DNA of 64,000 bases. Origin: Bifidobacterium cebidarum. GTDB taxonomy: Bacteria > Actinomycetota > Actinomycetes > Actinomycetales > Bifidobacteriaceae. Position numbers and translations under genes: made by a program. Numbering within the stretch: the first letter of the stretch is position 1; each line of letters starts with the position of its first letter. Positions 33,166 to 41,612 of this stretch are shown piece by piece. The stretch lies in assembly GCF_009193305.1 (NCBI RefSeq), contig NZ_WBVS01000001.1, positions 248,001 through 312,000 on the forward strand, in the 5' to 3' direction. The notes beneath the pieces are model-generated. The model had not been told where the DNA came from. It worked only from the letters and a program-made list of their open reading frames with translations, and ran no database searches.

Positions 33166-34116
33166 TCACGTGCCTGCAGCCAATTGCTTGGTGGATTTCG
33201 GCATCATGAAGAATTCAAACGTGGCCCCGCGCGACGCGAGCGCGCGAGATACGTTAAACGCAAACTCAGCCCGCGCATCCTCATTGGCAAGGCTAGACGC
33301 CGTGGCCACGAACACAATCCATTGGCGGCCTCGCAACTTATCACGCTTTTCCTGGTCACGACGCCATTGCATCTTGTCAGTACGGTGATGATCCCCGTCG
33401 TATTCAACTCCGACCTTGTACTCAGGCCATGCCATATCCAGCGTTATGACTGCAGCAGACTTGAATGCAGCGCCTGGAACCTCATAATTCAGTACAGGCT
33501 GCGGTACGCCGTGAGCCCGCAATGCGAGACGCGCCTCGGACTCCTTTGGCGAATCGGCACCTGGCATGACGAGCACCAACGCTCTTTGGCACGCCAAACG
33601 CCCTTTGAATCCCGCCAGGCCATCTACAAATCGTTTCAAATCATCATAAATAACGGTGGCAGTGCGTCCTCTCGCCAGTGCAGGCTGCCGAGCGATTGCC
33701 GTGACAATCGAATCACCAAGCACGATCAACGAATCCAGTGACATATGAGTAGCAAGTTGAGCCCATGTATGAAAGAGATCAAGGGCGAATACGTACTGGC
33801 TGATCTTCACCTTCCCAGCCTTTGGCACATGCTTCCAAATATGCGGATGGGTGGATAGCCCTCGAATCCGAACGCGATTCTCCCGCGCGCCGAAGACCGT
33901 ATGCAGCTCATATGCATCAAGATCACAATCAGACGGCATAGGCACGGATTGCAGAATCAATGACGTGGTCATGCCGAACAGAAGTCTTATGCCTAATCGT
34001 TGAGCGACTTCAGCGCAACGACGTGCCATGTCATACTTACGTTGCTCAAGATTGCCTCGCATAGCACCCTCATTCGGAAACGAAACAGAAAAATCACCGT
34101 TGATCATATTGCCCAT
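33166..34116 (-). CDS. DUF559/VSR-like endonuclease-domain protein
   Basis: This 316-residue protein looks like the actinobacterial AbiEi/DUF559-type proteins. Its N-terminal 180 residues hold an HTH-like and linker region. The C-terminal domain has the pattern ESEARLALRAHGVPQP, LDMAWPEYKVGVEYDGDHHR and RRDQEKRDKLR, fitting the E, D, E-x-D layout of VSR/DUF559 PD-(D/E)xK-type folds. A role in DNA damage, defence or nucleic-acid processing is possible but unproved. ATG 34116 has no ribosome-binding site, but a TATCGT box is 8 bases upstream, suggesting a leaderless mRNA. Related repeats flank the gene. Confidence 0.65.
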   Translation of the reverse strand: MGNMINGDFSVSFPNEGAMRGNLEQRKYDMARRCAEVAQRLGIRLLFGMTTSLILQSVPMPSDCDLDAYELHTVFGARENRVRIRGLSTHPHIWKHVPKAGKVKISQYVFALDLFHTWAQLATHMSLDSLIVLGDSIVTAIARQPALARGRTATVIYDDLKRFVDGLAGFKGRLACQRALVLVMPGADSPKESEARLALRAHGVPQPVLNYEVPGAAFKSAAVITLDMAWPEYKVGVEYDGDHHRTDKMQWRRDQEKRDKLRGRQWIVFVATASSLANEDARAEFAFNVSRALASRGATFEFFMMPKSTKQLAAGT

Positions 34117-34356
34117 GTCGCCACGATAGCGATGATGCGCGCCAGCGTAAAACTAAATCGGGGTATGTGGTCCGAGCTTGCTGAGTTATCCACATGAAAC
34201 GTGATGAAACCATGAAAGTAGGCGTACAGATGCTCTAGCACATGAGGTACACGGTTCCCACAAGCGAATGTCTTCTTACCCTGGCCAATGGTCTGCGTCA
34301 TAGATCGATCCAATCGCTTCTCGATTGTCCCAATATGGCAAATTGTCTCTTTGGGA

Positions 34357-34420
34357 AACGTCGTACCACGGCTTCTTGCCACAACCGCTCAGAAGCCACA
34401 TATTCATAACGTTGTGGCAA
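34357..34420. repeat. Right copy of the flanking repeat
   Basis: The second copy of the 32-base core lies in the leader side of the DUF559-type gene, with TTGCCAC at 34376-34382 and GTGGCAA at 34414-34420, 31 bases apart. The rest of the 450 bases between the genes (34117-34568) shows no gene. Confidence 0.75.
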
Positions 34421-34568
34421 TAGAAAGCGTCAACCTTCCGTAGCGGTCGTTGGATCTCAATGGTACGAAATCACGGTAAGACCCGAATTACCAAATCGTG
34501 TCACAAAAGGAAGCTCTCAATCAAAGAGACCGGGCCTCCTCTGACGCCCTATGCGATAGTGTGGGCAC

Positions 34569-35516
34569 ATGACTATTACGGTATCTACGGACGGAAGCGC
34601 CTTGGGCAATCCCAATGGCCCGATGGGTTGGGCCTGGGCCGACCATGCAAAAAACGCGGGCGGCACGCCTGGCCATGAGCATGACGAGCACGGCTATGAC
34701 GCCGGCGGCGCGACGAACGGCACCAATCAGATCGGCGAATTGTGCGCAGTGCTCGAGGCATTGCGAGCGCACCCCGGTTCCGAGCCACTGCTGATCGAAT
34801 CCGATTCACAGTATGCGATTAATTGCTCCACTACTTGGGTGAAGGGTTGGAAGCGCAACGGCTGGAAGAATTCGCAGAAGAAGCCGGTCAAGAACGTCGA
34901 GCTAATCAAGGCAATCGATGCCGAGATTTCGAAGCGGCCCGGCCCAGTGAACTTCAAATGGGTCAAAGGCCATGCCGGCGATGCAGGCAATGAGCTCGTA
35001 GATGAACTGGCCCGCACCTATGCCGGGGACTGCCGCTCCGGCGCACGCGATGGCTACCTGCCGATCGAAGGCTGGCAGTCGTTGTTGAATTCCGAATATG
35101 CACACGGCACTGATGTGCCACCGGATGTGCAGCTGGTCTTGGATGGCAAAGCCGATGCCGCCGATCTACGCAGGCCCGCGACTGAAACCGTTCCGGCGCA
35201 AAAGCAATCGCTCACCGATCTGCTGACCGAGCCTGAAGGCGTACCGGATTTTGATTTCAGCGCCCCCACCAACGCGCACAGCGACGTGTCCACAATTGAG
35301 TCGGCGACCCCCGCTGCAGCCGCTCCATCGACCCAAGCCGCAGGCTCTTCCAGCGGATTGACCGTTTCCGGTACGTTGACCTTCTCCCCCGCCCCGAAGA
35401 CCAGTCCGTACTACAACGGCCAGCCAATGCCGATTTCCGGCACTATCGCAATTGAGGGATATGTGGATGGCGAGGGGAACCTCACCATCACCAACGCGCC
35501 ATTCTTCCGCAAATAA
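34569..35516 (+). CDS. rnhA: Ribonuclease HI with C-terminal extension
   Basis: This 315-residue protein starts with an RNase HI domain (residues 1-160) that cuts the RNA strand of RNA-DNA hybrids. Catalytic acids are in VSTDGSALGN (Asp), IGELCAV (Glu), ESDSQYAIN (Asp) and GNELVDELA (Asp). An unusual Ala/Ser/Thr-rich extension of about 150 residues follows, ending in a compact segment GTIAIEGYVDGEGNLTITNA. ATG 34569 has no ribosome-binding site; GATAGT lies 9 bases upstream, so it may be leaderless. Normal RnhA is about 155 residues, so the extension is a clear addition. Confidence 0.85.
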   Translation: MTITVSTDGSALGNPNGPMGWAWADHAKNAGGTPGHEHDEHGYDAGGATNGTNQIGELCAVLEALRAHPGSEPLLIESDSQYAINCSTTWVKGWKRNGWKNSQKKPVKNVELIKAIDAEISKRPGPVNFKWVKGHAGDAGNELVDELARTYAGDCRSGARDGYLPIEGWQSLLNSEYAHGTDVPPDVQLVLDGKADAADLRRPATETVPAQKQSLTDLLTEPEGVPDFDFSAPTNAHSDVSTIESATPAAAAPSTQAAGSSSGLTVSGTLTFSPAPKTSPYYNGQPMPISGTIAIEGYVDGEGNLTITNAPFFRK

Positions 35517-35541
35517 GCCAATACGATGGCCCATCTTCTGC

Positions 35542-35590
35542 CATGCGTGCGGCTGTGCGATGTGAGATTCATCGCACAGCCGCACGCATG
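35542..35590 (+). terminator. Long perfect hairpin after rnhA
   Basis: A 20-bp perfect stem (35542-35561 with 35571-35590, core GTGCGGCTGTGCGAT) has a 9-base loop and no T tract. It could be a terminator, a processing site or a protein-binding palindrome. Confidence 0.55.
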
Positions 35591-35705
35591 CGCATAGGAA
35601 ACGGACACGAGGGCACAAATTCGCTCACCCGCGTTAGGATAAGAGGGAAGGCTTTACACCGTTAATACATACGGTCGAAACCAAGGAAAACAAAGGAGAA
35701 CACCC

Positions 35706-36404
35706 ATGGATAAGGCTCAGCAGGACGCGCTGAAGAAGGCCGCCGGCATCGAAGCCGCCAAGCTCATTCAGGATGGCATGATCGCCGGTCTCGGCACCGG
35801 CTCCACCGTGAAGTTCCTGGTGGACGAGCTTGGTCGTCGTCATCAGGAGGAGGGCCTGGAGTTCACCGGCGTGACCACCTCCCGTCGCACCCAGGCCCAG
35901 GCTGAAAGCTACGGCATCAAGATCGTGGACATCGACGATGTGGATCACATCGACATCACCATCGACGGCGCCGACGAAGTGGACAAGAACTTCAACGGTA
36001 TCAAGGGCGGCGGCGCTGCCCTGCTGTGGGAGAAGATCGTGGCCACCAACTCCAACCAGATCGTCTGGATCGTGGACGAGTCCAAGGTCGTGGACACCAT
36101 CGGCAAGTTCCCGCTGCCGGTCGAGGTGATTCCGTTCGGCGCCGGCCACGTGATCAAGAAGTTCGAGGCCAAGGGCTACAAGCCGGTGCTGCGTCTCGAC
36201 GCCGATGGCAAGGAAGTGCGCACCGACGAGAACAACTTCGTGGTTGACCTGCATCTGGAACGCATCGATCACCCGCAGGAGCTGGCCGAGGACCTCATCA
36301 CCACCGTCGGCGTGGTGGAGCACGGCCTGTTCCTCAACATGGTGGACAAGGTCATCGTCGGCGACCCGAACGGCCCGCGCGTCCTGACCAACGCCAACAA
36401 GTGA
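35706..36404 (+). CDS. rpiA: Ribose-5-phosphate isomerase A
   Basis: This 232-residue cytoplasmic enzyme interconverts ribose-5- and ribulose-5-phosphate in the pentose phosphate side of the bifid shunt. Motifs [13 protein letters not shown] (phosphate loop), [10 protein letters not shown] and [11 protein letters not shown] (catalytic Asp/Glu and Lys region) are all present. Length is normal for RpiA. ATG 35706 follows AAAGGAG. The gene stands alone with a terminator after it. Confidence 0.95.
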   Translation: MDKAQQDALKKAAGIEAAKLIQDGMIAGLGTGSTVKFLVDELGRRHQEEGLEFTGVTTSRRTQAQAESYGIKIVDIDDVDHIDITIDGADEVDKNFNGIKGGGAALLWEKIVATNSNQIVWIVDESKVVDTIGKFPLPVEVIPFGAGHVIKKFEAKGYKPVLRLDADGKEVRTDENNFVVDLHLERIDHPQELAEDLITTVGVVEHGLFLNMVDKVIVGDPNGPRVLTNANK

Positions 36405-36463
36405 TTCCAACGAATCGTCATTCATGACGTTGCCTGGGATAGACAACATCATGATCCAAATGC

Positions 36464-36505
36464 AAAAGCCGCACACTGCATTCGCGCAGGTGCGGCTTTT
36501 CTTTT
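36464..36505 (+). terminator. Bidirectional terminator between rpiA and the response regulator gene
   Basis: Stem AAAAGCCGCAC/GTGCGGCTTTT with a T tail on both strands, between convergent genes. Confidence 0.85.
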
Positions 36506-37208
36506 AGTTCGCCGTCTGAGCGGTCAGCCAAATGGCCACGGCATGACTCAGCGTTCTGGCACCAAGCTTCTCCCGAATATGCCGGGTATGCGAGCGCACG
36601 GTCGCAGCACTGATGGACAGCATCTCGGCAATCTCCTCATTCGAGTATCCTTCCGCCACGCTGGACAGAATGCGCTGCTCCAACGCGCTCAAAGAAGACG
36701 TCACATCATTTCCCGTCGAATCGGACGGACCGGACGCCGTACGCAGACGGTCATATGACTCCGCTGCGCTCAGGAATCGTACTCCCGGGACCGGGCTGAA
36801 CGTCTTCCCCGAGAGCACCTGGCGCAGAGCCACAGCCATCTGCGTCATATTACCTTTGACCATCAGTCCCTGCGCACCGGATTCGGCAAGCTGTACAGCG
36901 TAGGTCTTGGGGTTATAGGAAGTCATAGCCAGCAGTAACGGTTGCGGCCCGGTCTCGCGAATCTCGCGGCAGATCTTCATGCCAGTTGTATGATCCAATT
37001 CCACATCCGTAATGAGCATGCGCGGCCGCCATCCCTCGTCGGCGCAACGTCGAACCGCTTCGGGCGCACTGCATGTGGACCAGTCCACGCTCACCCCCGG
37101 CATCAGCTTGGGCAATACGGACACCACGCGCTCCAACGCCATAGTGTCATTGTCTAGCACGGCCACATCATAGGTTTCGCTCATGGCGGCACCCTGGGTC
37201 TCGTTCAC
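36504..37208 (-). CDS. NarL/LuxR-family response regulator
   Basis: This 234-residue regulator has a receiver domain (acidic AVLDND at the start, phospho-acceptor Asp in LITDVELDHT) and a LuxR-type DNA-binding end (LSALEQRILSSVAEGYSNEEI, then SISAATVRSHTRHIREKL). GTG 37208 follows AGGAG at 7 bases; ATG 37184 lacks a site. It is divergent from the sensor kinase that begins at 37227, with only 18 bases between the two starts, so shared or mutually dependent promoters are likely. Confidence 0.88.
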   Translation of the reverse strand: MNETQGAAMSETYDVAVLDNDTMALERVVSVLPKLMPGVSVDWSTCSAPEAVRRCADEGWRPRMLITDVELDHTTGMKICREIRETGPQPLLLAMTSYNPKTYAVQLAESGAQGLMVKGNMTQMAVALRQVLSGKTFSPVPGVRFLSAAESYDRLRTASGPSDSTGNDVTSSLSALEQRILSSVAEGYSNEEIAEMLSISAATVRSHTRHIREKLGARTLSHAVAIWLTAQTAN

Positions 37209-37226
37209 TGCGCTGCTCCTGATTAT

Positions 37227-38624
37227 ATGGAATGGTCATATACGCCGATGCGCATTATGATAATGAGGCACGGCGATGACAACGCCCTTCGTTCTTCTCT
37301 CCCGCATGGAAGTCCAGCAACAATGACGAACACCACGCTCCCCTCACCATCCACACATCGTCCGCAAACAGAGTGGCGCAATATCGGAACGGTTCTACGC
37401 AACCACCCAGCCATAACGGCAATCGCCGTGCTGAACTGTGTGCTGACCATTGTGGAAATGGCGGCAAACCATCCGAATGATATGACTTCTTGGGTGATCT
37501 TCGTCCTACAGCTGACGCTGTCGGCCGGAATCGTCATGGTTCCTCTGCCCCTGTGCGTAACACTGCTGGCATCATGCGTGGTTGCCTCGCTGTTGCCCGG
37601 ATCGCCGTCATTCTGCGCCATGCTCGCCTTCCCCACACTGGGATTGATGGCATATCTGGCTCCGCCAGCCTGGGCCTGTGCTGCAGCCGTCATATTGAGT
37701 CTGGCACCCACTGGAACCGGCCTGTCCCTGTCGTTCGGCGGCAATGGCAACGGCGACGTCAACATATCCGGGTTCACCGTGAACGTGGTGGCGTATCTCA
37801 TTGCGGTGGGCATCGGCTTCTCCCTGCGCAGAAGGGCCGACGCACGCCGGGAGCGGGAGAGGCTGGCCGCATACGAGCAATCACAACGGGAGCTGGAGCA
37901 TGTGCGTCATAACCAGCATCTGGCCAAGGCACTGCATGATTCGGTGACGCAGGAGCTTTCCTCCGTGTCAATGCTTGCCTGGCAGTGGCAGCAAAACAGC
38001 GAAGCCGATTCCGAGGTCCGCGAGGCAATGGGCATCATGTATCGCAATGCGCAATCGGCATTAGACCATGTGCATGAAGTCATTGATCTGATCGGCAATG
38101 ATTCAGCGACATCGCCCGCTATCAACTCCGACGAAGTCCAGAACGACGTCTCCGCCACCCTGGACAAGCGGTCTCAAGACAAGCCAGTCGAATTCCTCGA
38201 TGCAATGCGCACCTTAGTGGACACCGAGCAACAGGCCATCAGCCAGCTGGGGTTCCAAGGTAGTTCGGTGGTACGCGGCACCGCACTGATACTTGATGCC
38301 CAAACGCATGACGTGGCATTCGATTTGGTGCGCGAAGTATATGCGAACATCATCCGCCACGCGCTGCCCGGCGTGGATGAATACATGGTCGCAGTCACCG
38401 TCACGGGCAATAAGCTGACGATTACGCAGACCAATACCGTGACTGCGAAACCGTCGAGCAGCGGTAATGGCAACGGAGAGGTCACGCATCCGCTGGCCGG
38501 CATGCGCCATGGCCGCGGCCTCGAGGCCCATCGTGCGGCCGTTCAACGACTCGGCGGCGTGCTGCGCACCCGATGCAACGATGGCGAATGGTTCCTGCGA
38601 GCCGAATTGCCACTCGCACGATGA
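37227..38624 (+). CDS. Sensor histidine kinase (HisKA_3-like)
   Basis: This protein of up to 465 residues has four to five membrane segments (about 55-200), then a coiled linker and the helix KALHDSVTQELSSVSML with the likely phospho-His at 237. The C-terminal ATPase domain has an N-box-like REVYANIIRHA and a GRGLEAHRAAV G-box, but the usual D-x-G-x-G loop reads ITQTNTV. The start is uncertain: ATGs at 37227, 37248 and 37323 all lack a clear ribosome-binding site. It is the partner of the divergent response regulator; its signal is unknown. The ABC exporter genes downstream, convergent with it, may be its target. Confidence 0.8.
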   Translation: MEWSYTPMRIMIMRHGDDNALRSSLPHGSPATMTNTTLPSPSTHRPQTEWRNIGTVLRNHPAITAIAVLNCVLTIVEMAANHPNDMTSWVIFVLQLTLSAGIVMVPLPLCVTLLASCVVASLLPGSPSFCAMLAFPTLGLMAYLAPPAWACAAAVILSLAPTGTGLSLSFGGNGNGDVNISGFTVNVVAYLIAVGIGFSLRRRADARRERERLAAYEQSQRELEHVRHNQHLAKALHDSVTQELSSVSMLAWQWQQNSEADSEVREAMGIMYRNAQSALDHVHEVIDLIGNDSATSPAINSDEVQNDVSATLDKRSQDKPVEFLDAMRTLVDTEQQAISQLGFQGSSVVRGTALILDAQTHDVAFDLVREVYANIIRHALPGVDEYMVAVTVTGNKLTITQTNTVTAKPSSSGNGNGEVTHPLAGMRHGRGLEAHRAAVQRLGGVLRTRCNDGEWFLRAELPLAR

Positions 38625-38654
38625 CGGTGATACACGAAGGAAAGGCGCACACAG

Positions 38655-39404
38655 TCAGTATTCAAGGCGAGAGAAACGGCGACGCGCATAGGCATAGAGA
38701 CCGGCGGCGTAAACCGTGCTGAGGGCAAGCATCAGCAGCAGCGTGACCGGCAAACCCAAACTTGGCAGCAGCGTACCATAGCCGCCGGGCACCGCGTACC
38801 GGGCACCCGCCAATTGCGGCAACGTGGCACACAGGCAGATCCAAAGGATTGAACCAAACATGATGATGCCGGTCGAAAAGCGGGTGGCAAGTGCCACCGC
38901 CACCATAATCGTCAACAGTTCGCCAAACACCACACCGGCAATGGAAATCACATCGGCGGCAGCACTAGCGTCCGAAGCGGGCAGGAACAGCCCGGACGCA
39001 TAGTCGAACCGCACAATGTACAGGTAGTACAGGCCGAACGTCACCGCCACCTGCAACGCCACATAGATGGTATAGATGCCCAGCAGAGCCAGGACTTTTG
39101 CATTAATAATCGTAGTACGGCTCAGGTCCTTATACAGGAACATGCGACCGGTGGCTACGGGCGTATAGATGGCAGTGACCACCAGATACGCCATAACCAC
39201 CATGGGCAGAATCAGCATGTTCTGCACATCGAATTCGCCGGCAAGGAAGTCCAGGAAACTGACTGATTCAGGCTCGCCGCTGATCCGCATGAAATCGGAG
39301 TTGAACAGGTTCACGATAGGCAAAATCAGCATGAAGCAGGCCATGACGAACAGGATGGAGGTTTCTTTAGTGCGGATGAGGTTCTTAAAGATCAATACGG
39401 TCAT
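38655..39404 (-). CDS. ABC-2 type transporter permease
   Basis: This 249-residue membrane protein has six hydrophobic segments. The opening MTVLIFKNLIRTKETSILF (short cytoplasmic end then TM1) is typical of ABC-2/LitG-type permeases. ATG 39404 follows AAGGAA at 9 bases. It pairs with the ATPase encoded upstream in the same direction, 94 bases apart. Such small two-part exporters next to a two-component system often export peptides or lantibiotics, or handle membrane-active drugs. This role is inferred. Confidence 0.8.
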   Translation of the reverse strand: MTVLIFKNLIRTKETSILFVMACFMLILPIVNLFNSDFMRISGEPESVSFLDFLAGEFDVQNMLILPMVVMAYLVVTAIYTPVATGRMFLYKDLSRTTIINAKVLALLGIYTIYVALQVAVTFGLYYLYIVRFDYASGLFLPASDASAAADVISIAGVVFGELLTIMVAVALATRFSTGIIMFGSILWICLCATLPQLAGARYAVPGGYGTLLPSLGLPVTLLLMLALSTVYAAGLYAYARRRFSRLEY

Positions 39405-39498
39405 AATGGTGTGTTCCTTGAATGTGATTGGACGAACGAAGCACAAGTGATGAATGCTGGATTGCTGACAGGAGATGGGAATCCGGGCGAGCGGCCTC

Positions 39499-40398
39499 TC
39501 AGCGCCCTTCCCCGAAGTAGTTGTTGAGTTGCGTGGACTTGTCATGGATTGCTTTGATGCCGGCAGTGGACGCGAGTGCAGCGATGGTCTTGTTCAGTTC
39601 CAGGCTGCGGGCGTCGATCTCCACCGATGTACCATCCGGAGCAATCGTGGCGGCAGACCGGCCACTATTCTGTAACGTTTCGGCAATCAGTGACGCGCGT
39701 TCGGCGTCCGTCAGCGGCCGCGACAGTTCGATGACGGTGATCTCACCTGTCTCCCCGGTAAATTCAGCGGCAAGGCGGCCTGATTTAATGAACAGGAACC
39801 GGTCGCAGAGTTCCTGCAACTCGTTGAGCTGGTGGCTGGAGATAAGCATGGCTATACTACGTTCGGCGGCCCACTGCTTGAGCACGGTGATGAGCTGAAG
39901 CACACCGTCCGGGTCAAGGCCCACGAACGGTTCGTCGAGGATCAGAAATTCTGGATCGTTGACCAGAGCCAGGGCCAGAGCCAGACGCTGCTTCATGCCG
40001 AACGAGAATCCAGCGGGCTTGCGGTTACGGTAACGCCACATGTCCACCAGTTCGAGGACTGGGCGGATGTTGCGTTCGTGGGCGGTATCGCCATGAATGC
40101 CAAGGTAGAAGCGCAGATTGTCTTCGGCACTGATATTCGGCACGAATACCGGCTGGATCATGATGCCGAACCGGTCAAGCATATCGTCGTGCGAGAAGAT
40201 ATCGGCGCCATTGTAGACGATGCTGCCGGAGGTCTGGCGCTGCGCCTTGGCCATCATCTTCATCAGCGTGGTCTTACCTGCGCCGTTCTTGCCAATCAGT
40301 CCGACGATTTCGCCATTACTAATGGTGAAGCTGACGTCCTCGAGCGAATAGGCGGGGTTGCCTGCATACTGTTTGGACAGGTGACTGACGGTAAGCAT
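39499..40398 (-). CDS. ABC transporter ATP-binding protein
   Basis: This 299-residue ATPase has Walker A GKNGAGKTTLM, a Q-loop, signature SFGMKQRLALALAL, Walker B FLILDEPFVGLDP and the H-loop in LISSHQLNEL. The last 80 residues form the C-terminal extra domain of the CcmA/LolD-like DrrA group. ATG 40398 follows GAGGAGAA. It energises the permease gene downstream. A set of four TGCA boxes at 10-bp steps lies about 110 bases upstream. Confidence 0.88.
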   Translation of the reverse strand: MLTVSHLSKQYAGNPAYSLEDVSFTISNGEIVGLIGKNGAGKTTLMKMMAKAQRQTSGSIVYNGADIFSHDDMLDRFGIMIQPVFVPNISAEDNLRFYLGIHGDTAHERNIRPVLELVDMWRYRNRKPAGFSFGMKQRLALALALVNDPEFLILDEPFVGLDPDGVLQLITVLKQWAAERSIAMLISSHQLNELQELCDRFLFIKSGRLAAEFTGETGEITVIELSRPLTDAERASLIAETLQNSGRSAATIAPDGTSVEIDARSLELNKTIAALASTAGIKAIHDKSTQLNNYFGEGR

Positions 40399-40510
40399 TG
40401 CCGTTCTCCTCGTTCTTCTCATGTATGTCTGTGATTCATGGGTGATGATCATGAATCTAATGAACGGGAATCAGCGAATACGCAGTTTGGCGGCAAACCA
40501 TACACGGGCG

Positions 40511-40544
40511 TGCAATATGGTGCACGACTTTGCACATATGTGCA
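40511..40544 (-). promoter_or_regulatory. Four TGCA boxes at exact 10-bp spacing
   Basis: TGCA occurs at 40511, 40521, 40531 and 40541, so all four lie on one face of the helix. The region sits between the ABC ATPase start and the bS22 terminator. It may be an operator for a LuxR-type response regulator or another activator. Confidence 0.6.
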
Positions 40545-40555
40545 ATTGAATATGA

Positions 40556-40589
40556 GAAACCCCGTGGCCGAATGGCTCACGGGGTTTTC
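40556..40589 (-). terminator. Terminator after the bS22 gene
   Basis: Stem GAAAACCCCGT-type (plus: GAAACCCCGT/ACGGGGTTTTC) with a GGCCGAATGGCTC middle; T-rich on either strand. Confidence 0.75.
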
Positions 40590-40612
40590 AATGCCTTGAT
40601 TGCCAAGTAAGA

Positions 40613-40702
40613 CTACTTGCGCTGGTGGCGGGTCTTACGCAGCAGTTTGCGGTGCTTCTTCTTGCTCATCCGCTTGCGGCGCTTCTTGATGACAGAACCC
40701 AT
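40613..40702 (-). CDS. Small ribosomal subunit protein bS22 (AURKAIP1/COX24-like), 29 residues
   Basis: A 29-codon gene reads from ATG 40702 to TAG at 40613-40615, with a good GGAGG ribosome-binding site and its own terminator. The product MGSVIKKRRKRMSKKKHRK then LLRKTRHQRK is nearly all basic and matches the actinobacterial bS22 protein first seen in mycobacterial ribosomes (about 33 residues there). It is too short for most gene finders. Its function in the ribosome is structural, near the decoding centre. Confidence 0.92.
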   Translation of the reverse strand: MGSVIKKRRKRMSKKKHRKLLRKTRHQRK

Positions 40703-40834
40703 CTGAAGCCTCCATTTCGATTAATCGTAAAAGTTGCAACTCGCACTATAGTACACGTCTTTCCAGACAGAGGAAATTCGTGTGGCGTACATGTGCGCTT
40801 TACCCGGCAACTAACCGGCGAGTACGGCGATATC

Positions 40835-41464
40835 TTACAGCGGGAACTTCTGGTAGAAACGCTCCAACGCCTGCTTGTTGCCGCTGGCCTGGAACACCAC
40901 AGTATCGTTCTGCCAGATGGCAATGGCCTTCTTGGCATCGGACGGATCGGACTTCACGGTGTACGAACCGGTGGCGTCTCCCGAGACCTTCACATTGCCG
41001 GAAGCCAGTTCCTCACCGGTCTGGGCTGCGGCCAAAGCATCATATTGGGTCTTGGCATTGTCGGCAGTGGACCACTGCGCCACAATCAACGTAATATCCT
41101 TGGCGTTGTCGCCGGTGGAATAGGTCACCGTATATTCTTCAAGCGGCGAGGCGCTGCTCCATGAAGTCGAGGCTTCGGCCTTGGTGCGTGCAAAGTTCAG
41201 CACGCTATCCGGCATGGCCTTGAGCAGCTCGCTGGCATCGTCCGGCAAAGCAGTGGCATCGATGGTGGGCTTGGTCGGCTCAGTGTCCTTATTCTGTTGC
41301 TGCGCCGTTTGCGTGGTGCTGGTATCGGACTTGGATACGATGGCCCAACCCGGCCAGACGAAAGCGGAAAGCACCGCCAAAATGATGACCACAGCGGCGG
41401 CGACCACCACTGCGATCAGCTTGCCATGGGACTGCGTAGTCGAAACATTCTCGGAGTTAGTCAT
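40835..41464 (-). CDS. Hypothetical membrane-anchored protein
   Basis: The family is not recognised. This 209-residue protein has one membrane segment near the N-terminus (LIAVVVAAAVVIILAVLSAFVW, residues about 17-40), a Thr/Gln/Asp linker and an extracytoplasmic domain of about 140 residues with alternating strands (YTVTYSTGDNAKDITLIVAQW; SGDATGSYTVKSDPSDAKKAIAIW). It lies between bS22 and the divergent radA. An envelope role is possible. Confidence 0.65.
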   Translation of the reverse strand: MTNSENVSTTQSHGKLIAVVVAAAVVIILAVLSAFVWPGWAIVSKSDTSTTQTAQQQNKDTEPTKPTIDATALPDDASELLKAMPDSVLNFARTKAEASTSWSSASPLEEYTVTYSTGDNAKDITLIVAQWSTADNAKTQYDALAAAQTGEELASGNVKVSGDATGSYTVKSDPSDAKKAIAIWQNDTVVFQASGNKQALERFYQKFPL

Positions 41465-41612
41465 GCCCCTGATTCTCTCACAGCCATGTGACGCTGCTCA
41501 ACAGTTCGCATGAACTACGGCGATTGCCTCGTCACTCTGCGATCAGAATTACATTGGCCTCTGGGCAGGGAAAAAATTTACCGCGGCCAAGATTCGGCGT
41601 TAGGGTGGAAGC

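Noticed and set aside
37222..37227. A TATAAT box as promoter of the response regulator gene
   Set aside because: Transcription from it would start after or inside the ribosome-binding site, and no -35 lies at the right distance.
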